NCBI GenBank assembly: GCA_944380605.1
Contig: CALWIA010000010.1
Span: forward strand, 1-64,000
From: an uncultured Lachnospiraceae bacterium
GTDB lineage: Bacteria; Bacillota; Clostridia; Lachnospirales; Lachnospiraceae
DNA length: 64,000 nt
Direction of reading: 5' to 3'
Position 1 is the first letter of the stretch; each line of letters opens with the position of its first letter. The notes under the pieces were generated by a model. The model saw only the letters and a list, made by a program, of their open reading frames with translations. It was not told the origin of the DNA and did no database searches. Shown here piece after piece: positions 14,648-22,976 of the stretch. The translations under genes were made by a program, and so were the position numbers.

Positions 14648-15964
14648 TCAGTCCTGTTTTTGCCGGGAAAACGGCTGTTCAAACCGTACCCGTATGGAAT
14701 TGGCGTGGGCAGTCAGGCCTTCCGCCTCCGCGAAGGTGATAATATCGTCCTTGGCCTTTTCCAGCGCGTCCCGGGTATATGAAATGATGCTGGATTTTTT
14801 AATAAAATCGTCAACGCCCAGCGGAGAGAAAAAGCGGGCGGTGCCGTTGGTAGGCAGCACGTGGTTGGGACCGGCATAGTAGTCGCCCAGCGGCTCGCTG
14901 CTGTATTCTCCCAGGAAAATGGCGCCGGCATTGCGGATTCTGGCCATGACTTCAAAGGGATTCCGGGTGATGATCTCCAGGTGTTCCGAGGCGATGGCGT
15001 TGGCGGTTTCAATGGCTTCTTCCAGAGACGAAGCCACCAGAATATAGCCGAAGTTTTCCAGAGACTTTTCCAGTATCGCCTTCCGGGACAGGGTCTGTAC
15101 AAAGGCGTCGGCCTCTTTTGACACCTGCTCGGCCAGCTGCCGGCTGGTGGTGATCAGAATGGCGCAGGCCAGTTCGTCGTGTTCCGCCTGGGACAGCAGA
15201 TCCGCCGCCACATATCTGGGATTGGCGGTTTCGTCCGCCAGCACCAGGATCTCGCTGGGCCCGGCGATGCTGTCGATGCTCACCTGGCCGCAGACGGCTT
15301 TTTTGGCCAGCGCCACGTAGATGTTGCCGGGGCCTGCAATCTTATCCACCCGGGGAATGGATTCCGTTCCGAAGGCCAGGGCGGCTATGGCCTGGGCCCC
15401 TCCTGCCCGGTAGATTTCCGTGGCGCCTGCCAGGCTGGCGGCGGCCAGGGTCACCGGATTGACGCTGCCGTCTTTTCCCGGCGGCGTCACCATGACGATG
15501 CGCTTTACGCCGGCCACTTCCGCGGGGATGATGTTCATCAGAACCGAGGAAGGATAGGCGGCTTTTCCGCCGGGCACATATACGCCGGCGCTTTCCAGCG
15601 CCGTGATTTTCTGGCCCAGAATGGTTCCGTCGGGATTGGCGCAGAACCAGCTCTGCCGCAGCTGCTTCTGATGATAGGACCGGATGTTTTCCATGGAGCG
15701 CTGCATCACTTCCAGCAGTTTCGGGTCGGTGCGGCGCTTGGCGTCTTCAATTTCTTCCTGGGAGACCCGGATATTTCCCGCGTGGACGTCGGCGCCGTCA
15801 AACTGCCGGGTATAGGCAAACAGCGCTTCATCCCGCCGGGTCCGCACCGCTTCCACGATTTGGGCAACGGCTTCCGCGTAGGTTTCATACTGATTGGGGT
15901 CCCGCTTCAGCAGCCGGGAAAGGATGTCTTCCCGTACGGCGGGGCTTAGTTGGATGATTCTCAT
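14648..15964 (-). CDS. hisD: HisD, histidinol dehydrogenase
   Basis: A 438-residue zinc and NAD-dependent enzyme that oxidises histidinol to histidine in two steps. Motifs in order: GVYVPGGKAAYPSSVLMNIIPA (about residues 119-140), VDKIAGPGNIYVALAKK (about 210-226), IDSIAGPSEILVLAD (about 232-246) and SQAEHDELACAILIT (about 258-272) with zinc ligand Gln/His. The catalytic SEHLEI helix and GPNHVLPT near the end carry the remaining zinc and substrate residues. Length is normal. It overlaps hisG by 4 bases (ATGA), so they are coupled. Confidence 0.96.
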   Translation of the reverse strand: MRIIQLSPAVREDILSRLLKRDPNQYETYAEAVAQIVEAVRTRRDEALFAYTRQFDGADVHAGNIRVSQEEIEDAKRRTDPKLLEVMQRSMENIRSYHQKQLRQSWFCANPDGTILGQKITALESAGVYVPGGKAAYPSSVLMNIIPAEVAGVKRIVMVTPPGKDGSVNPVTLAAASLAGATEIYRAGGAQAIAALAFGTESIPRVDKIAGPGNIYVALAKKAVCGQVSIDSIAGPSEILVLADETANPRYVAADLLSQAEHDELACAILITTSRQLAEQVSKEADAFVQTLSRKAILEKSLENFGYILVASSLEEAIETANAIASEHLEIITRNPFEVMARIRNAGAIFLGEYSSEPLGDYYAGPNHVLPTNGTARFFSPLGVDDFIKKSSIISYTRDALEKAKDDIITFAEAEGLTAHANSIRVRFEQPFSRQKQD

Positions 15965-16611
15965 AAGGATTCCTCCTGCAGCACCTGCTTCAGCTCCCGG
16001 ATCAGCCGGGAAATCCGCTGGTTTTCCATTTTCATGCTCACCTGGTTGACGATGACTCTGGCGGAAAGGGGACAGATTTCCTCCAGCACCGTCAGGCCGT
16101 TTTCCCGCAGCGTGGATCCGGTCTCCACGATATCCACAATGACTTCCGAGAGTCCCAGAATCGGCGCCAGTTCAATGGAGCCGCCCAGCTTGATAATCTC
16201 CGCGGTCTGGTGCTTTTTGTTGTAAAAATAGTCCCGTGCGATATTGGGATATTTGGTGGCCACCCGGATCTGCTCATGGTGCAGCAGCCGTTCTCCCGCT
16301 TCTTTAGGCCCGCAGACGCACATGCGGCACCGGCCGAAGCCCAGATCCATGACCTCGTACAGCCGCCGGCCCTCTTCCAGGATCGCGTCCTTTCCCGCAA
16401 CGCCCAGGTCGGCGGCCCCGTACTCCACATAGGTGGGCACGTCGCCGGCCTTAGCCAGGAAAAAGCGGATTTTCTGCTTTTCATCGGCAAAAATCAGCTT
16501 TCGGGAACGGCCGTCCCGCATCTCCGGACAGGAAATGCCGATTTTCTCAAACAGTTCCAGGGTCTGAACGGCCAGCCGGCCTTTGGTCAGGGCTATGGTC
16601 AGGTATTCCAT
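15961..16611 (-). CDS. hisG: HisG short form, ATP phosphoribosyltransferase catalytic subunit
   Basis: A 216-residue enzyme for the first, feedback-regulated step of histidine synthesis, joining ATP and PRPP. It has LTKGRLAVQTLELFEKIG at the N-terminus, DLGVAGKDAILE (about residues 68-79), ATKYPNIARDYF (about 137-148) and the PRPP loop region IVDIVETGSTLRENGL (about 175-190). The C-terminal ACT-like regulatory domain of long HisG is missing, so it needs HisZ, which is encoded directly upstream and overlaps by one base (TAATG). Confidence 0.96.
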   Translation of the reverse strand: MEYLTIALTKGRLAVQTLELFEKIGISCPEMRDGRSRKLIFADEKQKIRFFLAKAGDVPTYVEYGAADLGVAGKDAILEEGRRLYEVMDLGFGRCRMCVCGPKEAGERLLHHEQIRVATKYPNIARDYFYNKKHQTAEIIKLGGSIELAPILGLSEVIVDIVETGSTLRENGLTVLEEICPLSARVIVNQVSMKMENQRISRLIRELKQVLQEESL

Positions 16612-17885
16612 TACGCGTCCCCCTCTCCCAGATAGTCGGATAAAGCCAGAAAATGGCTTTCGCCGGAACGGGTATCGGTAAACTGAATCCGCTCTCCGGT
16701 GCCGGCAAGAAACAACAGGCTTCGGATGCCCCGGCGGGCGGCGGCTTCCCTCCAGGTTTCGGCGGTATCCGCGGGGGAAACCGGCATCAGCGTGGTCCGC
16801 ATGCCGTTGTTTCGCAGGTGCATGGCCAGCCGGAGGGCCGCGTCACCGGCTTCCTCCTTCCAGAGAACCAGCGTATGGGCTGCCGGCGGCGCCGCTTCTA
16901 TCCCCTGCCTGGACATGGCCAAAAGCAGCCGGTCCGCGGCGATGGCAAATCCCACTGCCGGCGCCGGCCGGCCGAACTGGGCCATCAGCCCGTCGTAGCG
17001 GCCTCCGGTGGCGATGTAGTCTCCGGTGCCGTAGGTGTAGGCCTGAAACAGAATGCCGGTATAGTAGTCGTACCTGCTGAGCATGCCAAGATCGTAGGAT
17101 ACGTATTGGGAAAGGCCGTAGCTCTCCAGAATGCGGTGTACCTGCCGCAGCCGCCGGATGGCGCCAAGGGCCCCGGCGTGGGCGGTCATGGTCTGCACCG
17201 CTTCTATGTCTTCGATGGAGCCGAACAGTTCCGGCAGCTTTAACAGCAGCCGCTTTAACGGCTCCGGCACCGGCAGCCCGGACAGCAGTTCTTCCGCGCC
17301 GAACACGTTTTTCTGTTCAATAAACGTCCGCAGCGCCTCCCGGGTCTCCCGGTCCAGTCCGGCCTCCTGCACCAGTCCTTCAAAAAACTCCGCGTTGCCC
17401 AGTTCCACCTGGAACCGGGTCAGCCCCGCCGCCTGCAGCGCCTGGATGGCCATGGCCACCATCTCCGCGTCGGCGAAGACGCTGCCGTCTCCCACCAGTT
17501 CCGCGCCGGTCTGGGTCATTTCCTTTAGCCGGCCCTGGAGACTGGAATTGTTGATAAAAGTCCGCTCCCGGTAGCACAGGCGCACCGGCAGGGATTCGTC
17601 CATAAAATATTTGGCTACACAGCGGGCAATGGGAGGCGTCATGTCCGGCCGCAGCACCAGGGTGCGGTTGTCCCGGTCAAAGAACTTGAACATTTCCCGG
17701 GAGCTGACGCTGCCCCGTTCTTCGCTGAAAATGTCGAAATATTCAAAGGTCGGCGTTTCGATTTCTTCATAGCCGTACCGGTAAAAGACCTGGCTGATCC
17801 GGTTCAGAACCGCCAGCTTGCCGGCGCATTCGCCGCCGTAAACGTCCCGTACGCCTTCCGGCGTGTGCAGCAGTCTGGAAATCAT
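16611..17885 (-). CDS. hisZ: HisZ, ATP phosphoribosyltransferase regulatory subunit
   Basis: A 424-residue paralogue of histidyl-tRNA synthetase without tRNA charging activity; it forms the hetero-octamer with short HisG and carries the histidine feedback site. Class II synthetase-like motifs remain: YGYEEIETPTFEYFD, LRPDMTPPIARCVA (motif 2-like), and a GGRYDGLMAQFGRPAPAVGFA motif 3-like stretch near residue 295. The histidine-specific catalytic loop of a true HisRS is not present. It starts 33 bases after the PurF-like gene and leads the hisZGDB group. Confidence 0.95.
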   Translation of the reverse strand: MISRLLHTPEGVRDVYGGECAGKLAVLNRISQVFYRYGYEEIETPTFEYFDIFSEERGSVSSREMFKFFDRDNRTLVLRPDMTPPIARCVAKYFMDESLPVRLCYRERTFINNSSLQGRLKEMTQTGAELVGDGSVFADAEMVAMAIQALQAAGLTRFQVELGNAEFFEGLVQEAGLDRETREALRTFIEQKNVFGAEELLSGLPVPEPLKRLLLKLPELFGSIEDIEAVQTMTAHAGALGAIRRLRQVHRILESYGLSQYVSYDLGMLSRYDYYTGILFQAYTYGTGDYIATGGRYDGLMAQFGRPAPAVGFAIAADRLLLAMSRQGIEAAPPAAHTLVLWKEEAGDAALRLAMHLRNNGMRTTLMPVSPADTAETWREAAARRGIRSLLFLAGTGERIQFTDTRSGESHFLALSDYLGEGDA

Positions 17886-17918
17886 GGCCCTCCCCTCCCC
17901 TCTGTAAGTTTTTCCGTT

Positions 17919-19328
17919 TTATTCTTTCCCGTCAAAGCAGTAAGTACACAGCTGGCATTTGGGAAGTCCGATGGATTCCACCAGGTCGTCCAGCCGGTGA
18001 TACCGCAGGGAAGTGAAGTTCTGCCGGCGGCAGATCTCCGAACACATGGATTCATAGCGGTCGCTGCCGGGATCCGCGTACTGGTCCAGCACCGCCTCCG
18101 CGTGTTCCCCTTCTTTGTCCTTGATGACCCGGCGGGTGATCAGGTCCATTTCCGATTTGGAACGGGAGAAGTTCAAGTACCGGCATCCGTACAGCAGCGG
18201 CGGGCAGGCGGGACGCACATGCACTTCTTTCGCTCCGCTGTTGTAAAGAAATTCTGTGGTTTCCCGCAGCTGGGTGCCCCGGACGATGGAATCGTCGATC
18301 AGCAGCAGCTTTTTGTCCTCGATCAGCGCCCGGACCGGAATCAGCTTCATGCGGGCGATGAGGTTGCGCTGTTCCTGGCTGGTGGGCATAAAGGACCGGG
18401 GCCAGGTGGGGGTGTATTTGATAAAGGGTCTGGCATAGGGAATTTTGGATTCGTTGGCATAGCCGATGGCATGGGCGATGCCGGAATCCGGAACGCCGGC
18501 CACAATATCCGGCTGCACGGTTCCCGCGTCCCGTCTGGCCAGCATGCTGCCGCAGCGATAGCGCATATCCTCTACATTGATGCCTTCATAGGAGGAAGTG
18601 GGATATCCGTAGTAGACCCAGAGGAAGGAACAGATGCGCATGGACTTTCTCGGCGGAGACATGGTCTCTACGCTGTCCGGCGTCACCAGCACGATCTCTC
18701 CCGGTCCCAGTTCCCGGTAATCGGTGTATCCCAGATTGACGTAGGCGAAGTTTTCAAACGAAACGCAGTAGGCGTCTTCTTTTCTGCCGATGACCAGCGG
18801 CGTCCGGCCCAGCCGGTCCCTGGCGGCGTAGATGCCATCCGGAGTCATAAGAAGCAGGGTCATGGATCCGTCGATGATATCCTGCACATACCGGATGCCT
18901 TCGGTGATGCTGTCCTGCTTGCAGATCAGGGCGGCCACCAGTTCCGTGGCGTTGACCTGCCCGCCGCTCATCTCCTGAAAATGGGTGTTGCCGTTGGCAT
19001 AGACCTCTTTTAACAGCTGGTCAAAATTGTTGATCTTACCCACGGTGGTAATGGCAAAGCTGCCCAGGTGGGACTGGATCAGAAGCGGCTGCGGTTCGTA
19101 GTCGGAAATGCAGCCGATGCCCAGATTTCCCTTCATCTCCATAACGTCCCGCTCGAATTTGGTACGGAACGGAGAATTTTCAATATTGTGAATCGAACGG
19201 CTGAAGCCGTCGGCTCCATACGTCGCCATGCCGCCTCTGCGGGTGCCCAGGTGCGAATGGTAGTCGGTGCCGTAAAAAAGTTCCAGTGTGCAGCAGCGTT
19301 TGGACGCTACGCCGAAAATTCCTCCCAT
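17919..19328 (-). CDS. PurF-like amidophosphoribosyltransferase lacking the Cys nucleophile
   Basis: A 469-residue protein with the two-domain plan of glutamine PRPP amidotransferase, which makes phosphoribosylamine in purine synthesis. The phosphoribosyltransferase half is intact, with PRPP motif LLLIDDSIVRGT (residues 341-352) and the C-terminal Cys cluster (CSEIC, KCQLCTYCF). The N-terminal Ntn-hydrolase half begins MGGIFGVASK, so Gly stands where PurF has Cys-2 as nucleophile, and the HRGQESAG loop is replaced by TRRGGMATYG. Glutamine hydrolysis is therefore not expected. I recall similar Cys-less paralogues in other Clostridia. The start at 19328 has an AAAGGAG site; the longer frame reads through its own leader. 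Alternatives: an ammonia-using enzyme or a regulatory paralogue. Confidence 0.88.
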   Translation of the reverse strand: MGGIFGVASKRCCTLELFYGTDYHSHLGTRRGGMATYGADGFSRSIHNIENSPFRTKFERDVMEMKGNLGIGCISDYEPQPLLIQSHLGSFAITTVGKINNFDQLLKEVYANGNTHFQEMSGGQVNATELVAALICKQDSITEGIRYVQDIIDGSMTLLLMTPDGIYAARDRLGRTPLVIGRKEDAYCVSFENFAYVNLGYTDYRELGPGEIVLVTPDSVETMSPPRKSMRICSFLWVYYGYPTSSYEGINVEDMRYRCGSMLARRDAGTVQPDIVAGVPDSGIAHAIGYANESKIPYARPFIKYTPTWPRSFMPTSQEQRNLIARMKLIPVRALIEDKKLLLIDDSIVRGTQLRETTEFLYNSGAKEVHVRPACPPLLYGCRYLNFSRSKSEMDLITRRVIKDKEGEHAEAVLDQYADPGSDRYESMCSEICRRQNFTSLRYHRLDDLVESIGLPKCQLCTYCFDGKE

Positions 19329-19386
19329 ATCTGTTTCTCCTTTTATGTATGTGTTGACAGTTGCTGCCATATAGAAGGCTGCAATC

Positions 19387-19416
19387 AGTATACCACGCCG
19401 GAAAGTGTTTGTACAA
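19387..19416 (-). promoter_or_regulatory. Promoter of the purF-like/his unit
   Basis: Minus-strand TTGTAC (19416-19411) and TATACT (19392-19387) with an 18-base spacer. The transcript would have a leader of about 55 bases before the PurF-like gene. The -35 box is poor, the -10 box good. No PurR or other operator was recognised. Confidence 0.55.
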
Positions 19417-19427
19417 TCCCGGAACGT

Positions 19428-20783
19428 CTATTCCCGCACAATTTTGGCGTTGGGATAGATCCGTTCCATCCGTTCATCCGGAAAATGCTCGTCCAGAAAC
19501 CCGCCCAGGGCCGTGGTCTGGACCTGCGCGCTCCCGGCAAGCTGCCGCTGGCTGTAGCGGCCCAGGGCCAGCGCGGAAAGGGCCATGTTGAAAATCATAA
19601 AGACCAGCATGATCCGGCAGCCGATGGTGCCGGCCCGGACCGGGATCTTTTCAATCAGGCCGGAAAGCAGCGGATATATGCCCTTCAGCCAGATCACCGC
19701 CACAATGCCCCAGAAAAAGCAGTACAGCAGGTTGATCCGGCCGCCCAGGTTGAAGGGAATGTGGCTGTAGTCCCAGAACACGGTGCCGAATACCAGCTCC
19801 GACAGCACGCTGCAGATGTATTCGTAGGCGCCGCCCAGCACCGTGCCCGCCAGAAAAATATACCGGTCGTTTTTCTCCCGGTACGGGTAGAGAAACGCCG
19901 TCAGCAGCACGCAGCCGAATCCCCATACGATGCTGAACGGTCCGTATACCAGGCTGCTGCGGCTCATCCAGACGCCGGCGGTGACATAACAGAACACGGT
20001 TTCCACCAGGTCGCCTAACAGGGAGCCGATAAAAAACAGAGACACCAGCTTGTAAAAGCTGCAGCCTTCCGCGAAGACCCGGGCCGAAGTTTTGCGCCGG
20101 GCTTTTTCCTGCTCCCGCAGCGCCCGCTGTCGCAGCAGTTCCTCCAGGGTCAGGGAAGGATAGGCGCGGATCATTCGACGCTGGATCCGGCGGGTCAGGG
20201 CGTTGCCCAGGGAGTAAGACAGCTTCTGCATGTCCTCCCGCACCTGTCTGGCCACCGGTCCCAGCCGATGGTGCATCTGCAGCACCGCCGCGGAAGAACC
20301 GGCCGCGTCCAGGACCAGAAGCGAAAAAAGGATCCACAGCAGGATCCGGCCGGCCGCCGCCGGAATCAGAGAAAGCAGGGCTATGAAAAACGGATTCAGC
20401 CATTTCATGGACACCACGGCGCCGATGCCCCATAGAACCGAATTAAACAGGCATACATAGCCGCCGATGTTCCACTTCCGCCCGGAATAATCCCACCATT
20501 TTCTTCCGAAAATCCGTTCCAGCAGGACGCCGGAGACATATTCCAGAAACGAGGCGATGATCATGCCGCCCAGAAACAGAAACAGCGGCCGCCCGGTCAG
20601 TTCCGGCAGAAACAGGGCAAAGGCCGCGGCAGACAGGCCGTAAATGATACAAAACGGAGAGTTTAAATAGCCGATGTTGACGAAATGGCGGCGCCGCGCG
20701 GCGGCAGCGCATACCTCCAGGCACCATCCGGCGAACGAGTAAATCAGAAACAGCCATAAAAGCTGATACAGGGTGTATTCCAT
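19428..20783 (-). CDS. Polytopic membrane protein with two CmpB-like (PF06541) repeats
   Basis: A 451-residue integral membrane protein built from two copies of the domain Pfam calls 'ABC_trans_CmpB' (putative ABC transporter permease). Copy 1 spans about residues 5-150 with FAGWCLEV, GYLNSPFCIIYGLSA, LEYVSGVLLERIFGRKWWDYS and NIGGYVCLFNSVLWGIG. Copy 2 spans about 250-400 with SLLGDLVETVFCY, SSLVYGPFSIVWGFG, YEYICSVLSELVFGTVFWDYS and NLGGRINLLYCFFWGI. A basic helical linker (about 175-235) joins them. No partner ATPase is nearby. The substrate is unknown. It is followed by recU on the same strand (downstream neighbour is the PurF-like gene). Confidence 0.82.
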   Translation of the reverse strand: MEYTLYQLLWLFLIYSFAGWCLEVCAAAARRRHFVNIGYLNSPFCIIYGLSAAAFALFLPELTGRPLFLFLGGMIIASFLEYVSGVLLERIFGRKWWDYSGRKWNIGGYVCLFNSVLWGIGAVVSMKWLNPFFIALLSLIPAAAGRILLWILFSLLVLDAAGSSAAVLQMHHRLGPVARQVREDMQKLSYSLGNALTRRIQRRMIRAYPSLTLEELLRQRALREQEKARRKTSARVFAEGCSFYKLVSLFFIGSLLGDLVETVFCYVTAGVWMSRSSLVYGPFSIVWGFGCVLLTAFLYPYREKNDRYIFLAGTVLGGAYEYICSVLSELVFGTVFWDYSHIPFNLGGRINLLYCFFWGIVAVIWLKGIYPLLSGLIEKIPVRAGTIGCRIMLVFMIFNMALSALALGRYSQRQLAGSAQVQTTALGGFLDEHFPDERMERIYPNAKIVRE

Positions 20784-20819
20784 ACAGATCTTCCTTTCCG
20801 GCGCTGCAGCGGCGCCTGC

Positions 20820-21374
20820 TTATCCGGGAACGTCCGGTTTGGCGTCCCGTTCTTCCAGATCTCTTTTCAGCATTTCCAGATAGTGGACCAGTACGTCCCG
20901 CTGCCGCCCGACGCGCCAGCTTTTATCCAGTTCTTCGTAGGTAAAGCTTTTGCGGCCGCCCGCCTCCATCCGGAGCCAGAACCGGTACAGTTCCTGAAAC
21001 GGCACGTAATAGATCTCATCCACAGCGGTCCAGTGCAGGATAATAAAAGAAATGCCGCCCTGGGATTCAAATTCCCGCATAAAGCGGACCTGGTGTTCAT
21101 GGACGTTCTGCAGCGGAAAGGTGCTTGCGGAACATTCTTTGGCGTCAAAGCAGACGGGAATGCCCTGCACGGCTCCGATGTAGTCCACCGTGCTTTTCTG
21201 GTCAAAATACGCCAGCGTAATATGGCGGCTCTCTTTTTCTATAGCAATGGGCGTAATGGGGGTTGGGATTTTCTGGATCAGGGCCAGTCCCCGCTCCCGG
21301 TACACCTGGTTGCTGTGGTTGATCATGTCTTCCAGCGTGGAGCCCCGCAGGCCCCGGCTGTTCCATGTGCCCAT
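20820..21374 (-). CDS. recU: Holliday junction resolvase RecU
   Basis: A 184-residue PD-(D/E)XK nuclease of Firmicutes that resolves four-way junctions in recombination and chromosome segregation. Visible: NSRGLRGSTLEDMINHSNQVY (the RG-x-x-(F/L)E-x-x-I-N pattern) at the N-terminus, IPTPITPI, then the catalytic core KSTVDYIGAVQGIPVCFDAKECSAS (about residues 59-83) with Asp, and the DAKE Asp-x-Lys of the nuclease site. The C-terminal half follows the family (FPLQNVHEHQVRFM). Length is normal. In Bacillus recU sits next to ponA; here it is between an RNA pseudouridine synthase gene and a membrane protein gene. Confidence 0.93.
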   Translation of the reverse strand: MGTWNSRGLRGSTLEDMINHSNQVYRERGLALIQKIPTPITPIAIEKESRHITLAYFDQKSTVDYIGAVQGIPVCFDAKECSASTFPLQNVHEHQVRFMREFESQGGISFIILHWTAVDEIYYVPFQELYRFWLRMEAGGRKSFTYEELDKSWRVGRQRDVLVHYLEMLKRDLEERDAKPDVPG

Positions 21375-21405
21375 GTCCGGGCCTCCTTTCCGGTCAAGAT
21401 GTCCG

Positions 21406-22392
21406 TCAGAGTTCCAGATCCGCCGTCCATCGGGGGCAGATCTGACGGAAGGTTTCCGGCAGCGGCGCCTGAAAGGACCTTCCGCTTACGTGCTCCAGAG
21501 GAGCCGGCATCTGCGGAAAAACCAGCTTCCAGGAATGCAGCAGCTGGGAACCGATGCCGGTCTGCTGCCGCAGCCGGCGGCAGTCTTTGGGATCGCCGTA
21601 CCGGGGATCGCCGGCGATGGGATGGCCGGCGCTTGCCAGATGGGCCCGGATCTGATGGGTTTTGCCGGTAATCAGCCGGACTTTCAGCAGGGTGTAGCCC
21701 TCTGTCCGGTCCACCGGCTCATATTCCGTGAGAATCCGGCTGCGTCCCGGCACCGGCTGGCGGAACACGGAAACCTGGTTGGCGGCCGGATCCTTTTCCA
21801 GATACCCGTCCAGCCGCATCGGTTCCGTTACGGCTCCGCAGACCACGCAGAGATAGTATTTGGAAAGGGTTCGGCTGCGGAAGGCTTCCGAGAGAATCTG
21901 CAGCCCGGCCAGGGATTTGCCGGCGGCAATCAGGCCGGTGGTATTGCGGTCCAGCCGGCTGCACACCGACGGCCGGAAGGCGCGCAGATCTTCTTCGGCC
22001 AGGGCGCCGGTATCCAGCAGATAGGACGTCAGGTATTCCACCAGGGAGACGTCTTCCGGGGCCGCCTTCTGGGACAGCATGCCCGCCGGCTTGTTGATCA
22101 GCAGCATATGGGGATCTTCGTACAGAATCTCCAGCCGGGTCCGCGGGCGCGGCTGTCCGGCCGCTTCCGGGGCGCCGGAAAACTTCTGTATGGTGTCGTC
22201 CGACAGATAGAGGCAGACCCGGTCTCCCGTTTTCAGTTTCTCTGAACCCTCGCAGCGTTTTCCGTTGAGGGTGATGTTTTTCTTGCGGATCATTTTGTAA
22301 AGAAAGCCCTTGCCCGCCAGCCGCAGGTACTTGGCCAGAAGTTTGTCCAGCCGCTGGCCGGCCTCGTTATCCGTAATATACAGTTCTTTCAT
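21406..22392 (-). CDS. RluA-family pseudouridine synthase
   Basis: A 328-residue enzyme that isomerises uridine to pseudouridine in RNA. An S4 RNA-binding domain is at about residues 10-65 (GQRLDKLLAKYLRLAGKGFLYKMIRKKNITLNGKR). The catalytic Asp lies in SRLDRNTTGLIAAGKS (about 137-152), and LVTGKTHQIRAHL-type motif (LITGKTHQIRAHLASAGHPIAGDPRYG, about 235) is intact. It matches the RluC/RluD subgroup by the S4 domain. The ATG at 22392 follows a GGGAGACGAGA sequence. It begins 11 bases after the unknown membrane gene and precedes recU. Confidence 0.9.
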   Translation of the reverse strand: MKELYITDNEAGQRLDKLLAKYLRLAGKGFLYKMIRKKNITLNGKRCEGSEKLKTGDRVCLYLSDDTIQKFSGAPEAAGQPRPRTRLEILYEDPHMLLINKPAGMLSQKAAPEDVSLVEYLTSYLLDTGALAEEDLRAFRPSVCSRLDRNTTGLIAAGKSLAGLQILSEAFRSRTLSKYYLCVVCGAVTEPMRLDGYLEKDPAANQVSVFRQPVPGRSRILTEYEPVDRTEGYTLLKVRLITGKTHQIRAHLASAGHPIAGDPRYGDPKDCRRLRQQTGIGSQLLHSWKLVFPQMPAPLEHVSGRSFQAPLPETFRQICPRWTADLEL

Positions 22393-22403
22393 CTCGTCTC
22401 CCG

Positions 22404-22976
22404 TTACATAGACAGATTTTTCAGCAGACCGGCGGCGTATGCCGTGCTGCCGTCGTCTTCGTACTGGTCCGCCGGCTGCAGGGCGTCGGCCCGCCGGCGG
22501 AAGGTCTTCTCGTCGGTAAACACCCGCACATGGGGATCCAGCTTGTGGGCGGAAAACATGCCGTTGAGAAACTGCTCCGCTTTCTTTGTGTCCAGCCCGG
22601 AGCGGGAACAAAGGGCGATGACGCCTTTGGGGTGAACCAGAACGGCGTCCATGGGCATTACCTGCTCTTTGGAGGTGAGAATCAGATCGTACAGCACCGT
22701 TCCTTTTTGTTCCAGCGGCCGGTATCGGTCGTAAAAGGCCTGCGGCGGCGTCCAGTATTTCCAGGACGCCAGAAGCGGAGCTGCCAGATTGGCGGTGGGA
22801 AGCACCGACAAAATGGCCATAACCGTGAGAATGTTTTTGGCCGCCTCCTGGTCCGTCAGGGCTCTGGCGCCCAGCTGGGCCAGAATCAGCGCCGCGCCGA
22901 TGGCTACTTTGATGGCCTGGGCCTTTTTATGATAATTTCGGTAGCCGTACTGCCCCTTGACCCGTTTCCCGCTCAT
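22404..22976 (-). CDS. Uncharacterised two-helix membrane protein
   Basis: A 190-residue protein with a basic N-terminus, two predicted membrane helices (AIKVAIGAALILAQLGARAL and ILTVMAILSVLPTANLAAPLLASW, about residues 20-72) and a soluble domain of about 115 residues. The soluble part has a VLYDLILTSKEQVMPMDAVLVHPKGVIALCS stretch that faintly recalls NERD-type nuclease folds, but no catalytic set is visible. The family is not recognised. Its ATG overlaps the stop of the SDR gene by 4 bases and rluA-like translation follows after 11 bases, so it is part of the rsmF-to-recU unit. Confidence 0.7.
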   Translation of the reverse strand: MSGKRVKGQYGYRNYHKKAQAIKVAIGAALILAQLGARALTDQEAAKNILTVMAILSVLPTANLAAPLLASWKYWTPPQAFYDRYRPLEQKGTVLYDLILTSKEQVMPMDAVLVHPKGVIALCSRSGLDTKKAEQFLNGMFSAHKLDPHVRVFTDEKTFRRRADALQPADQYEDDGSTAYAAGLLKNLSM

